From positions 124,001 to 188,000 of the forward strand of contig JAKLJW010000001.1 in the NCBI GenBank assembly GCA_023150935.1: DNA of 64,000 nt, written 5' to 3'. The notes under the pieces were generated by a model that was not told the origin of the DNA, did not search any database, and was given only the letters and a program-made list of their open reading frames with translations. This document shows, piece after piece, positions 23,735 through 32,562 of the stretch (within the stretch, counting starts at the first letter, position 1; the number at the start of each line of letters is the position of its first letter). The stretch is from Candidatus Binatia bacterium. Lineage in GTDB: Bacteria > Desulfobacterota > Binatia > HRBIN30. The position numbers and the translations under genes were made by a program.

Positions 23735-25984
23735 ATGCGATACGAAGGCGCGGCCGTAAGAAGACTGGCGCTGCTGTGTGCCCTGACGGTGCTCGGGGGC
23801 TGCGGCGACAACGACGGGGTAACGGTACCGAGCGGGCTCGCCGCGGCGCAGCCGGCCAACTACACCGCTCGCGGTAGTGTGGGGCAGGTGGCAGTCACCG
23901 ACGCTGAGCCGGGAACCGCGCTGGAACTGCTCGACGCGGCCGAGCGTGTCGTTGCGACGGGGACGACCGACGGGGAGGGGACGCTCCTGTTTCGCGCCCT
24001 CCCGCCGGGTGCGGGGTACGTCGTCGTCAGCCGTGACGACACCGGGCTGCGGGCTTCGGACCGGGTCGCGGTAACCACGGCATCGGAGGTTCCCGATCCG
24101 AGCTTTTACGCGCAACAACGGCTCGGCGCCGGTTACGGGTACATACAGACGCGCGACGGCACGCTACTGGCCGTGAATGTCATTCTGCCGGGGCCGATCG
24201 AGGATGGGCCTTATCCGACCGTGGTCGAGTATTCGGGGTACGATCCCGCCAACCCCGATCAGCCGCAACCCAGCAGCCTCATTGCCAGTGCACTCGGTTT
24301 CGCCGCGGTGGGAGTGAACATGCGGGGCACGGGGTGCTCCGGCGGCGCCTTCTCGTACTTCGAGACGCTACAGTCGACCGACGGCTACGACGCCGTCGAG
24401 ATCGTCGCCGCGCAGCCCTGGGTGAAGGGCGGCAAGGTGGGGATGGTCGGCATTTCGTACCCGGGAATATCGCAGCTCTTCGTGGCGCGTTTGCAGCCCC
24501 CGCACCTGGCTGCGATTGCGCCGCTGTCCGTCGTTGCCGATCCGGGACGCGGCACGCTCTATCCGGGCGGCATCCTCAATGACGGCTTCGCCATCGACTG
24601 GGCACGCGGGCGGATGAGCGACGCGGCTCCCGGCGGTCAGCCCTGGGCACGCAAGCGCATGAATGCCGGTGACCTGACGTGCATCGCGAATCAGCGGATG
24701 CGCGGCCAGAACGAAGACCTGATCGCGATGATCGGGCGTAACGTCCACTACGACCCGACGGTTGCAGATCCGTTGTCGCCGGTGACGTTTGTCGACCGCA
24801 TTGCCGTTCCCGTCTTTCTTGCCGGCGCCTGGCAAGACGAGCAGACCGGCGGCCACTTTGCGACCATGCTCGATCGTTTCACCGGCACGGACAGGGCCTT
24901 TTTCACTCTGGTCAACGGTACGCATGCGGACCCGCTGGGACCGGCGATATTCTCGCGCTGGTTCGAGTTCCTGAGCTTTTACGTTGCCAGGCAGATCCCC
25001 CGCCAGCCGGCTGCCGGGAGTCTCGTCCTGCAGGTGTTGGCGCGGGAGGCGTTCGGCGTGAGTCGGCTGCATATAGAACGCGACCGGTTCACGAACGGCC
25101 TCACCTTCGAGGAAGCGCGCGCGCGGTTCGAGGCCGAGCCGCGGGTGCGCATTCTGTTCGAGAACGGCGCTCTGGAGCCGCTCGGGGGACCGGCACCTGG
25201 ATTCGAGGAGGGCTTTGCTACCTGGCCGGTGAACGGGGTGGAGCCGGCGGCCTGGTACTTCGACGCCGCGGGGAAGCTCGCTACCGAGCCGCCGGTGACG
25301 AGTGCCGGCGCGGACCGGTACTACTACGATACCGCCGACGCACAGCGCACGACCTTCAACGGTTCGAGCGATGCGGTATGGCGGGCACTGGCGCCGTTGG
25401 ACTGGCGTCCGCTTCCCGCCGACAAGTCGGTGGCGTACGCGACCGAGCCGCTGGCTGCGGACCTCGTCATGGTGGGCTCCGGCAGCGTCGATCTGTGGAT
25501 CAAGTCGACGCTCTCCGACGTCGACCTGCAGGTGACCCTGAGCGAGATTCGGCCCGACGGCCGGGAGATGTACGTTCAGAACGGCTGGCTGCGCGCCAGT
25601 CACCGGGCGCTCGACGAGGCCGCGTCCTCGTTGCTGCGCCCCGTGCGTACCGACCGGGCCGCCGATGCCCGCCCGTTACCGACCGGCGAGTTTGTGCTCG
25701 CGCGCGTCGAGATATTTCCGTTTGCGCATGCCTTCCGGGCCGGTTCGCGGATTCGCGTTTCGGTGGAGGCCCCGGGCGGCAGCCGGCCGTTATGGAAGTT
25801 CGCGGCCCTGCCGGGCGACGGCACGGCGACGGTGGCGGTGGCCCGTTCGGCTGCCCACCCGTCGCGCGTGGTGCTCCCCGTGGTACCCGATGCCACGATA
25901 CCCACCGCCCTGCCGCCGTGTCCGAGTCTGCGCGGGCAGCCGTGCCGGGAGTACGTGGAGGGCGAGAACGCGGAGGGGGAGTGA
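23735..25984 (+). CDS. CocE/NonD family hydrolase, predicted lipoprotein
   Basis: 749 residues from the ATG at 23735 (RYEGAAVRRL follows), with a lipobox VLGGC (Cys23), so it is predicted to be membrane-anchored on the outside of the cytoplasm. A short beta-domain (~30-120) is followed by the alpha/beta hydrolase fold of the X-Pro dipeptidyl-peptidase S15/CocE group: nucleophile Ser in GISYPG, Asp in AWQDEQTGG, His in NGTHADP. A C-terminal jelly-roll domain (~480-720) with the DLWIKSTLSDVDLQVTLSE signature completes it. The family cleaves esters, amides or acylated peptides. Substrate unknown. Confidence 0.9.
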   Translation: MRYEGAAVRRLALLCALTVLGGCGDNDGVTVPSGLAAAQPANYTARGSVGQVAVTDAEPGTALELLDAAERVVATGTTDGEGTLLFRALPPGAGYVVVSRDDTGLRASDRVAVTTASEVPDPSFYAQQRLGAGYGYIQTRDGTLLAVNVILPGPIEDGPYPTVVEYSGYDPANPDQPQPSSLIASALGFAAVGVNMRGTGCSGGAFSYFETLQSTDGYDAVEIVAAQPWVKGGKVGMVGISYPGISQLFVARLQPPHLAAIAPLSVVADPGRGTLYPGGILNDGFAIDWARGRMSDAAPGGQPWARKRMNAGDLTCIANQRMRGQNEDLIAMIGRNVHYDPTVADPLSPVTFVDRIAVPVFLAGAWQDEQTGGHFATMLDRFTGTDRAFFTLVNGTHADPLGPAIFSRWFEFLSFYVARQIPRQPAAGSLVLQVLAREAFGVSRLHIERDRFTNGLTFEEARARFEAEPRVRILFENGALEPLGGPAPGFEEGFATWPVNGVEPAAWYFDAAGKLATEPPVTSAGADRYYYDTADAQRTTFNGSSDAVWRALAPLDWRPLPADKSVAYATEPLAADLVMVGSGSVDLWIKSTLSDVDLQVTLSEIRPDGREMYVQNGWLRASHRALDEAASSLLRPVRTDRAADARPLPTGEFVLARVEIFPFAHAFRAGSRIRVSVEAPGGSRPLWKFAALPGDGTATVAVARSAAHPSRVVLPVVPDATIPTALPPCPSLRGQPCREYVEGENAEGE

Positions 25985-26016
25985 GGGGGGCCTGAGGGAG
26001 TGGGGGCGTGAGGGGG

Positions 26017-27408
26017 TTATTCGTCTGCGGTCAGGCCGTATTTCTTGGCCCGGTAGCGCAGGGTCTGGCGGGTGGTACCGAGCGCGCGGGCGGCCGCGCT
26101 GGCGTTGTAATCGCTACGTTCCAGGGCGCTCTTGACGATGTAACGATCCATGTCCTCCAGCGACATGCTGCCGTCGAGGGGGATGAGCAGGCGATCGGAG
26201 GCTGGGGCCGGGGCCGGGGTTGAGGTTGCGTGGGTGCCCGGTAGCTGGAGCCACCTTTCCGGCAAGACGGCGCTGTCGGCCAGAAGCACGCAGCGTTCGA
26301 TGACGTTGCGGAGCTCGCGAACATTGCCCGGCCAATCGTAGCGGCGCAGTGCAGTCCAGACCTCGGCGGGGATTTCGCGCACCGCCTTTCCGGAGCGGAC
26401 GTTGTACTCGGCAACGATGGCCGGCACCAACTCGTCGAGATCCTGCAGGCGTTCGCGCAGCGGCGGCAGGGTGAGCGAAAAGACCGACAGGCGGTGGTAG
26501 AGGTCGGGGCGAAAGGTACGGTCGCGGACGGCATCGGCCAGATCGCGGTTGCTGGCGGCGACGATCTGAACGTCCACGACCACCTCTCGTTCGGAGCCGA
26601 GCGGCCGCAGGCGCTGGTCTTCGATCACTTTGAGCAGCTTGGCCTGGAGTTCGATGTCGAGTTCGCCGATTTCGTCGAGAAAGAGCGTGCCCCCGCTAGC
26701 CTGCTCGACGAGTCCGCGCCGGCGTCTTTGCGCGCCGGTGAAGGCGCCGGCCTCGTGGCCGAATAACTCGGATTCGAGCAGTTCTCGTGGCAGGGCTGCG
26801 CAGTTGACCTCGACCAGCGGTCCCGCGGTGCGACTGCCGCGGTAGTGCAGGATGCGGGTTACGAGACCCTTGCCGGTACCCGTTTCGCCGCCGATGATCA
26901 GGGCGCTGAACGGCACCTGCGACAGTTTGCGCAGGAACGTACGCACGCTCTCCGCCTGCGGGCTGGCGCCGATGAAGCCGTCGATGGGATAGGCCCGGTG
27001 CTGCTGTGCGGCCTGGTCCTGAAGCCGGCGTTGTGCGCGGGCGCTGCGGGCGGCGCCGGTGACGACGAGATCGAGCCGTTTCTCGTCGCAGGGTTTCTCG
27101 AGGAAATCGAAGGCGCCGAGTCGCAGCGCGCGAACCGAATCGGCGACGCTGCCGAACCCGGTCAGAAAGATCCATTCGCCGCCGTGCCCGTGTTCCCGAG
27201 TTTGGGCCAGCAGATCGAGCGAGTTTCCGTCCGGGAGTTGCATGTCGGCGAGCACGACCAGAGGCGCGAGTTCCTTGTCGAGCAGGAGTCGGCGAGCGTC
27301 GGCCAGGTTGGCGCACAGCTCGACTTCCCAGCCGTTGCGGCGGAAATGCCGCGCCAGCTCGGTGCCTAACAGCGCCTCGTCTTCGATGAGCAGCAACGTG
27401 TCCGTCAT
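26017..27408 (-). CDS. NtrC-family sigma-54-dependent response regulator
   Basis: 463 residues: receiver domain (LIEDEALLG; Asp in LADMQLPDG; LEKP), AAA+ domain with Walker A GGETGTGKGL, the sigma-54-contact loop GAFTGAQ, GGTLFLDEIGEL, and arginine-rich sensor motifs, then a Fis-type HTH (NASAAARALGTTRQTLRYR). It activates sigma-54 promoters when phosphorylated. No kinase adjoins it; the nearest kinase on the same strand (31103-32527) lies four genes upstream and is a plausible partner. The ATG at 27408 begins TDTLLLIEDE. Confidence 0.93.
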   Translation of the reverse strand: MTDTLLLIEDEALLGTELARHFRRNGWEVELCANLADARRLLLDKELAPLVVLADMQLPDGNSLDLLAQTREHGHGGEWIFLTGFGSVADSVRALRLGAFDFLEKPCDEKRLDLVVTGAARSARAQRRLQDQAAQQHRAYPIDGFIGASPQAESVRTFLRKLSQVPFSALIIGGETGTGKGLVTRILHYRGSRTAGPLVEVNCAALPRELLESELFGHEAGAFTGAQRRRRGLVEQASGGTLFLDEIGELDIELQAKLLKVIEDQRLRPLGSEREVVVDVQIVAASNRDLADAVRDRTFRPDLYHRLSVFSLTLPPLRERLQDLDELVPAIVAEYNVRSGKAVREIPAEVWTALRRYDWPGNVRELRNVIERCVLLADSAVLPERWLQLPGTHATSTPAPAPASDRLLIPLDGSMSLEDMDRYIVKSALERSDYNASAAARALGTTRQTLRYRAKKYGLTADE

Positions 27409-27465
27409 GGCTGAGTCAGTATCAACCGTGCCCGCACGCGATGGCGCGCGGCGCGGGCAGGTCGG

Positions 27466-28152
27466 TCACCGCCACGGGAACGGTGAGGCTCCGAAAATGA
27501 GGTGATGGTGTCCGAGGACGGCGCCGAACAGCACCAGCGCCAGGACGAAGCGCCAGAGTTTAATTTCGTCCAGTCGGAGCTGGTTGCGGCCCGATAGAAT
27601 CGCAGCGAACGGCGCGTTCGAGGTAACCGCGGCAAAGCGTTCCCACTTGGCGCCGAAGCGCCGGGCGCGTTTGGCGTCGATCGAACGCGGGCCGATGTGG
27701 GCGAGGACGAGAAACGTAAGGAACAGGACCATCGAGGCGGCGTCGCCGTTGACCAGCAAGTGGGCCGCCGCCCAGAGGGCGACGCCCCAGAGGAAGGGGT
27801 GGCGGGTGACGCGCAGGATGCCTTGCGCCGGCTCGGGCTCATCGAGGCGGCCTTCGCCGCCCGCGGCGGTCGGGCTGGGGGTGGCGAGTCCGATCACGAC
27901 GAACAGGAACGCGAAGAGCATAAGAACAAGCGCCAACCAGCGCAGCATTCCGGGCGGGGACCACAGGACGATCACCGGGGCTCCCCGGTAGGCAAGTATT
28001 ACCCAGATAAGGCTCAGCAACGAGGCGAGCGAGAAGAGTCCCTGAAAGGATTTCTCTCCGAGGCGCGCGACCAGGGTGTCCCGCAGTTGCGAGCCCGAGA
28101 CCAGGACGTGCAGCAGAACGAAGACCGTGCCAGCCAGGATCAGGTTGATCAT
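27466..28152 (-). CDS. NnrU-like integral membrane protein
   Basis: 228 residues with about six hydrophobic segments. The signature HPFLWGVALWAAAHLLVNGD and the conserved SIDAKRARRFGAKW segment match the NnrU family, first named for nitrate/nitrite-reduction loci and distantly related to isoprenylcysteine methyltransferase-like membrane enzymes. The biochemical role is not settled. It lies between a secreted protein gene and the NtrC-type regulator on the same strand; no denitrification genes are visible here. Confidence 0.75.
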   Translation of the reverse strand: MINLILAGTVFVLLHVLVSGSQLRDTLVARLGEKSFQGLFSLASLLSLIWVILAYRGAPVIVLWSPPGMLRWLALVLMLFAFLFVVIGLATPSPTAAGGEGRLDEPEPAQGILRVTRHPFLWGVALWAAAHLLVNGDAASMVLFLTFLVLAHIGPRSIDAKRARRFGAKWERFAAVTSNAPFAAILSGRNQLRLDEIKLWRFVLALVLFGAVLGHHHLIFGASPFPWR

Positions 28153-28209
28153 GGCCCGTTCCTAACCCCGAGAGCGCTGCCGGGTCAATGCGCGAGCGCC
28201 GTGGCGCGT

Positions 28210-29487
28210 TCACCGCGGGGTCGGTCGGAGCGTTCGCCAGCCGAGCAGGGCAAGCATTATCACCAGCATGCCGACGCCGAGCCAGGATGCGGTCGGCGCC
28301 GCCGCGGGGCATTGCGGAGCGCCCGCGCACTGCGGATCGGCGCAGTCAGTAAGGCCGTCGCGGTCGTTGTCGATGCGATCGTTGCACGGCGACGGCGAGT
28401 TGGGGTCTTCGGATTCGTCGATCACTTCCGGTGGCGTTGGGGTCGGCGGAGGCGAGGTCGGAGTCGCCGTCGGCGATGCGGACGGTGGATGCGTTGCGGT
28501 GGCGGTCGCCGAAGGAACGGCGGATGGGGTTGTCGTGGTAGTCGCGATGCGTGTGGGCGTGCTGGTTGCGCTCGACGTTGGCGTCGACGTGCTTGCGACG
28601 GTTGGGGTCGTCGTCGGCGTCAGCGCAGTTGTGGGCGCGAGCGTCGGTGACCCGGTTGGGGTTGGCGAGGGGATGGCGGATGGTGTGGCAGACGGTTGGG
28701 GCAGGGTTGGGGTTGGTGGGACGCTCGGTGTCGGCGTCGGACCTCCGAAGGTCTCCACGAGGTCGATCGCCAGGTCCACGGCCGGGGTGGCTCCGTCGAT
28801 TCTGATTGTGATGGCGCCGATACTCGCGAGGACCGCGGGGGTGGCGCAACCAGGCGCCGTTACGAATCCAGAGAAGGGCAGATCGTAAGTGTCGATCGTA
28901 AATGCCGTGTCGGCCGGGACCAACAGGGAGACCTGCGAGCAGGCACTGGCTCCTGAATAGATGGTTACGGAGATCTGCGCTCCGAGATCGCTGGTGGCGT
29001 GGAGTCGGATGCCGGCCTGGGTGCCGCCCGCGGTCAGGTCGACACCTCCGAGTCCCGTGGGATCCAACGCACTGGCACTGTCCGGGCCGTCGTAACTCAC
29101 CAGGGCGTTACCCGCCGTAAACGAGCCCGAGGCGTACGTGCAGGTATCGGGAATGGCGGTGCCGACATCGAGTTCGACCGGGCCGGCGTTGTTGCTCGTG
29201 CGTTCGAGGAGCACGTCGCGGCTACCGCCGAGCAGGCCGCTCGATGGACCGGCAACGCTACCGCCGGTCTGGGCCGGACCCGCAGGCGGCCCAGAGATCT
29301 CCAGGTGTTGGCCGGTGCTGCAGGAATCGACGATGAGCGCCGCCGCCGTTCGGGTGCCGGTGAACGCTCCGGAGGCGGCTACCGTCATTGCGACGACCAG
29401 CGCATTGATCAAGGTCGCTCGCTTGCGGGACCCGCGGCGCAACGCGGTCGCTTTATGGCGCTTAACAAGGAGACTCCGGCCGGTCAT
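28210..29487 (-). CDS. Secreted protein with Pro/Thr linker, Cys motif and C-terminal anchor
   Basis: 425 residues from the ATG at 29487, which overlaps the previous stop as ATGA (a GTG at 29499 is possible). Signal-type hydrophobic segment (ALVVAMTVAASGAF); a beta-rich domain (~50-250); a TPTPT linker (~255-370); then CNDRIDNDRDGLTDCADP, a calcium/Cys motif common at the ends of myxobacterial and related surface proteins; and a C-terminal membrane helix followed by Arg. The N-terminal domain is similar to that of the upstream gene (LLGGSRDVLLE versus LLGGERDVHLS), so the two arose by duplication. Function unknown; cell-surface location inferred. Confidence 0.7.
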   Translation of the reverse strand: MTGRSLLVKRHKATALRRGSRKRATLINALVVAMTVAASGAFTGTRTAAALIVDSCSTGQHLEISGPPAGPAQTGGSVAGPSSGLLGGSRDVLLERTSNNAGPVELDVGTAIPDTCTYASGSFTAGNALVSYDGPDSASALDPTGLGGVDLTAGGTQAGIRLHATSDLGAQISVTIYSGASACSQVSLLVPADTAFTIDTYDLPFSGFVTAPGCATPAVLASIGAITIRIDGATPAVDLAIDLVETFGGPTPTPSVPPTPTLPQPSATPSAIPSPTPTGSPTLAPTTALTPTTTPTVASTSTPTSSATSTPTRIATTTTTPSAVPSATATATHPPSASPTATPTSPPPTPTPPEVIDESEDPNSPSPCNDRIDNDRDGLTDCADPQCAGAPQCPAAAPTASWLGVGMLVIMLALLGWRTLRPTPR

Positions 29488-31016
29488 CGCGGCAAACACT
29501 CCATGATGAGGTAGTCGCTGTCCTGCTTGGTTACCTTGCGCCCCACCTTGGGGTGTTTCGTGGTGACCGTGATCATCTTCCTGCCCGGGCGAAAGCCGCC
29601 GCCTGTGCTCAGCCGGAGCGGGACTTTGAAATCCGCGTACGTGGTACAGCGATCCTGTGCCGTCAGCGGTGGATCGAACTCGACGAAGCGCTGGCCGGGA
29701 CGCACCCTGAGGACGCCGCCGATACCGAAAAGGGCGTTCTCGAGGGCCGTCCGATTAGCGACGTCGAGAGTCTTTGACGGTTGAACGCGTCGGAGGCGCA
29801 CGGCAGAGACGCCTTTGGGCGGAAGTCCGAAGCAGGGTAGGCGTTGATCCTGAACGTTGAAGCAGAGCGCCACGTGGAACGTGCACATGTGATCGCCGGG
29901 CGGGCCAACGTCACAGGTCGGGTCGTCATCGGTGCACCGGACCATCACGCCGGGGAGGCCGCCGAAGCGGACCATGGGGGCGGCGGGAAAGCCGGTGCAG
30001 AACTCGTGATCGCAGTCGTTAATGCGGGTGTTACAGTACCCGGGAATCAGACGGTCCGTGTTCTTAAGGCAGGGGCTCGGTGTGCAATCGTTCTCGCACC
30101 CGTCGAGGGACACCGAATTACCGTCGTCACAGGACTCGCCGGAAGTGACGATGGCGTTGCCGCAGCGTGTTGCCGTGCAGTTGGTGTCGCAGCCGTCCCC
30201 GTTCACCGTATTGGCGTCTTCGCATTCCTCTGGCGGCTCGACGATGCCGTTGCCACAGACTGCCGCGGGCGTCGGTGTGCGGGTAGGAGTTCCCGTCGGT
30301 TGACCGGACGGCGTCAAAGTGGGTGTTGGCTCTGGAACGGTTTGGATCTGTTCGACGGAGAGGTCGGTCGCCCCGACCGCCGTTCCGTCGATGGTGAGCC
30401 TTATGGCGCCAACGTTGGTGAAATTGGCCGGTCCGACGCATCCCGGCCCGAGGCCGAACTCGCCGTAGCGGAATTGCAGCCTGCGATTGTCAGCGGGAAC
30501 CGTACTGGCAGGGGCCGGCAGGGTGCGTTGCGAGCAATGAGTGGCATCGCTCCAGACGGCAAGGGTCACGGCCGCCCCGAGGTCTGCAAACGGTAAACCG
30601 ACCACGATCGACGAGTGGCTTCCACCCACGGTCAAATCGACGCCATCGAGGCCAGCGGCGTCGAGGGTATGCGGGTCGCCGTCATCGCCGTCGTAGGTTA
30701 TCTGCGTGATGCCTCGTACCTGGCCTGCCGCGGCGTGACTGAAGGCCCCCGAACGGCTCATTCCGGCATCGGCCCTGAGAGTTCCGCTTCCCGTGGTAAT
30801 CGAGAGATGGACGTCTCGTTCGCCACCGAGCAGGCCGCCGGCGGGCCCGTCCACGCTATTCCCGGAGGCACCGAGCCCGGCTTGCGAGACGGTCTGTGCG
30901 GTGTCGAACGCGTCGATGACGACTCCACCCGCCGGTACGGCGAGGAAGGTCGTCACCGCACCGAGAGCAAAGCGGACAACGCTCCAGAAACCGGCTGCGC
31001 GGTGCTTGCACGACAT
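29484..31016 (-). CDS. Secreted protein with DUF4215 Cys-rich repeats
   Basis: About 510 residues from the ATG at 31016 (SCKHRAAGF follows) with a signal peptide ending near AVPAGG; a GTG at 31058 would add 14 residues. An N-terminal beta domain (~30-235) resembles the next gene's. After a short Pro/Thr spacer come two DUF4215 repeats (CGNGIVEPPEECEDAN..., CGNAIVTSGESCDDGN...GC), a Cys-rich extracellular module typical of myxobacteria and allies. The last ~200 residues are unassigned. It lacks the C-terminal anchor of its paralogue. It is coupled to that gene by a 4-base overlap. Confidence 0.75.
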   Translation of the reverse strand: MSCKHRAAGFWSVVRFALGAVTTFLAVPAGGVVIDAFDTAQTVSQAGLGASGNSVDGPAGGLLGGERDVHLSITTGSGTLRADAGMSRSGAFSHAAAGQVRGITQITYDGDDGDPHTLDAAGLDGVDLTVGGSHSSIVVGLPFADLGAAVTLAVWSDATHCSQRTLPAPASTVPADNRRLQFRYGEFGLGPGCVGPANFTNVGAIRLTIDGTAVGATDLSVEQIQTVPEPTPTLTPSGQPTGTPTRTPTPAAVCGNGIVEPPEECEDANTVNGDGCDTNCTATRCGNAIVTSGESCDDGNSVSLDGCENDCTPSPCLKNTDRLIPGYCNTRINDCDHEFCTGFPAAPMVRFGGLPGVMVRCTDDDPTCDVGPPGDHMCTFHVALCFNVQDQRLPCFGLPPKGVSAVRLRRVQPSKTLDVANRTALENALFGIGGVLRVRPGQRFVEFDPPLTAQDRCTTYADFKVPLRLSTGGGFRPGRKMITVTTKHPKVGRKVTKQDSDYLIMECLPR

Positions 31017-31102
31017 GAAGGCGTCCGAGAAGAACGGTCCTCCACTGTTTCTCCGCACGCCGGTGTTTTGTCAATCGCATAATGCCCCAATCCCCCGGGC
31101 CC

Positions 31103-32527
31103 TCAACTCCCCGAAGCCATCGGTAGCGTAACGGTTACGCAGGCGCCGCGTGCGGGCAGGTTGGCGAGGTCGATGTCGCCGCCGAGGTCGCGGGCAAAGC
31201 GTCGCACCATGGCGAGGCCGAGCCCGGTACCGCCTGCCCGGGTAGAGACGAACGGCCTACCGCCGGCGGCGAGCACCGGCTCGGGGAATCCGGGGCCTTC
31301 GTCGCTGACGCTCATACGCAAGCGCCCGGCGGTCAGGTTTGCGCCCACGACGATGGTCCCGCCGGACTCGGTGCTGGCGGCGACTGCGTTCAAGACCAGA
31401 TTGAGAATCGCCTGTTGCAGGCGATCGCGGGGAAGCGTGACGAGGACGTCTGCGGGGACGCGGTTTTCCAACTTGACTGCGGATGGAATCTCGAAGCGCA
31501 CCACGCCGAAGATGTCATCGACGAGGGCGGCGACCGGCACTTCCCGGGGGGGTTCGTTGTTCGGGCGCGCCGTGTCGAGCAACTGTCCGAGAAGCCGGGT
31601 CAGACGTTCCACTTCGGCAAGCACGAGATCCAGGCGCTCCGCGAGATCCGGGTCGGCGATCTCGGTTCGGAGGTTGGCCAACGTCATCTTGATGCCGGCG
31701 AGCGGATTGCGTAGCTCGTGCGCCACGAGGGCTGCCAGTTCGCCGGTGGCGGCGAGACGTTCGGCCCTGCCGAGACGTCGCTGTTGTTCGAGCAACTGGC
31801 GCGTTGCCGCGCGCACCTCTTCTTGCAGGGTTACGGCGCGAACCTGATGAGCGCGTTCCAGCTCGTCGAGACGGCGCACCAGCTCGTTGAATCGGCGGTG
31901 CAGTGGCAGCATCACCGGGTCAATGTCGTCAGCGGGTGCGGGGGAGAAGTCGCCGTCAGCCACCCTGGCGAGTTCGGCGCCGAAAGCCTCGATCGGAGCG
32001 ATAATGCGGCGGCGGGCAAAGGGTACCAGAAGAATGCCCGTAGCGATGATCGCCAGCGGGGCGGCGAGCTCCAGTTGGAGCTGCCAGTTTGCGCCGGCCT
32101 CGAGGCTCCCGAGCAACTCGGCCTCGCCGGCGTCCTGTATGACCGCCAGTCGATGCAGCGCTGTGAGAGACGCAATAAGGGCTGGCGCCGGGGGCGGTGC
32201 GTCCTCGCGAATGCGTGCGTCAAGTTCGGCGAGCTGGGCGTGAGTTTCCGGGTCGGTCGCCAGAGCCTTCAGGGCTGCAAGATGTCTGGGCGCGTCCTGT
32301 CGCGCCCGCGATGCTGCCGGCTCCGGGCCCTGCATCGTGATCAGGGCTTCGGTCAGGGATACGTGTATCCGTTCGAACGCGTGCAGCCTTCGCAGGTCCG
32401 ACACCGCGCCGCGCAAGCGCCGTTGCTCGTACAACGTGAGCCCGGCGGAAATGACAAGCGCCAGAACGATCAGAGTCAGGAACGTGAAGGTCGCCAACTG
32501 GATGCGCCGGAACAACGGAGGATACAT
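31103..32527 (-). CDS. Sensor histidine kinase (HAMP-HisKA-HATPase)
   Basis: About 474 residues from the ATG at 32527 (YPPLFRRIQL follows). Two membrane helices (~12-35 and ~180-200) enclose a periplasmic sensor region; a HAMP-like segment follows (PIEAFGAELARVADGDF), a coiled coil, the phospho-acceptor box AHELRNPLAGIK, and ATPase motifs DEGPGF and GTGLGLAM. The frame is open further upstream but without start support. It lies 35 bp after batD on the same strand. The signal is unknown; the NtrC-type regulator at 26017 is the only unpaired regulator nearby. Confidence 0.88.
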   Translation of the reverse strand: MYPPLFRRIQLATFTFLTLIVLALVISAGLTLYEQRRLRGAVSDLRRLHAFERIHVSLTEALITMQGPEPAASRARQDAPRHLAALKALATDPETHAQLAELDARIREDAPPPAPALIASLTALHRLAVIQDAGEAELLGSLEAGANWQLQLELAAPLAIIATGILLVPFARRRIIAPIEAFGAELARVADGDFSPAPADDIDPVMLPLHRRFNELVRRLDELERAHQVRAVTLQEEVRAATRQLLEQQRRLGRAERLAATGELAALVAHELRNPLAGIKMTLANLRTEIADPDLAERLDLVLAEVERLTRLLGQLLDTARPNNEPPREVPVAALVDDIFGVVRFEIPSAVKLENRVPADVLVTLPRDRLQQAILNLVLNAVAASTESGGTIVVGANLTAGRLRMSVSDEGPGFPEPVLAAGGRPFVSTRAGGTGLGLAMVRRFARDLGGDIDLANLPARGACVTVTLPMASGS

Positions 32528-32562
32528 GGTATTCCTCGGTTGCCGTTTCCGGTGGCCTCCTG

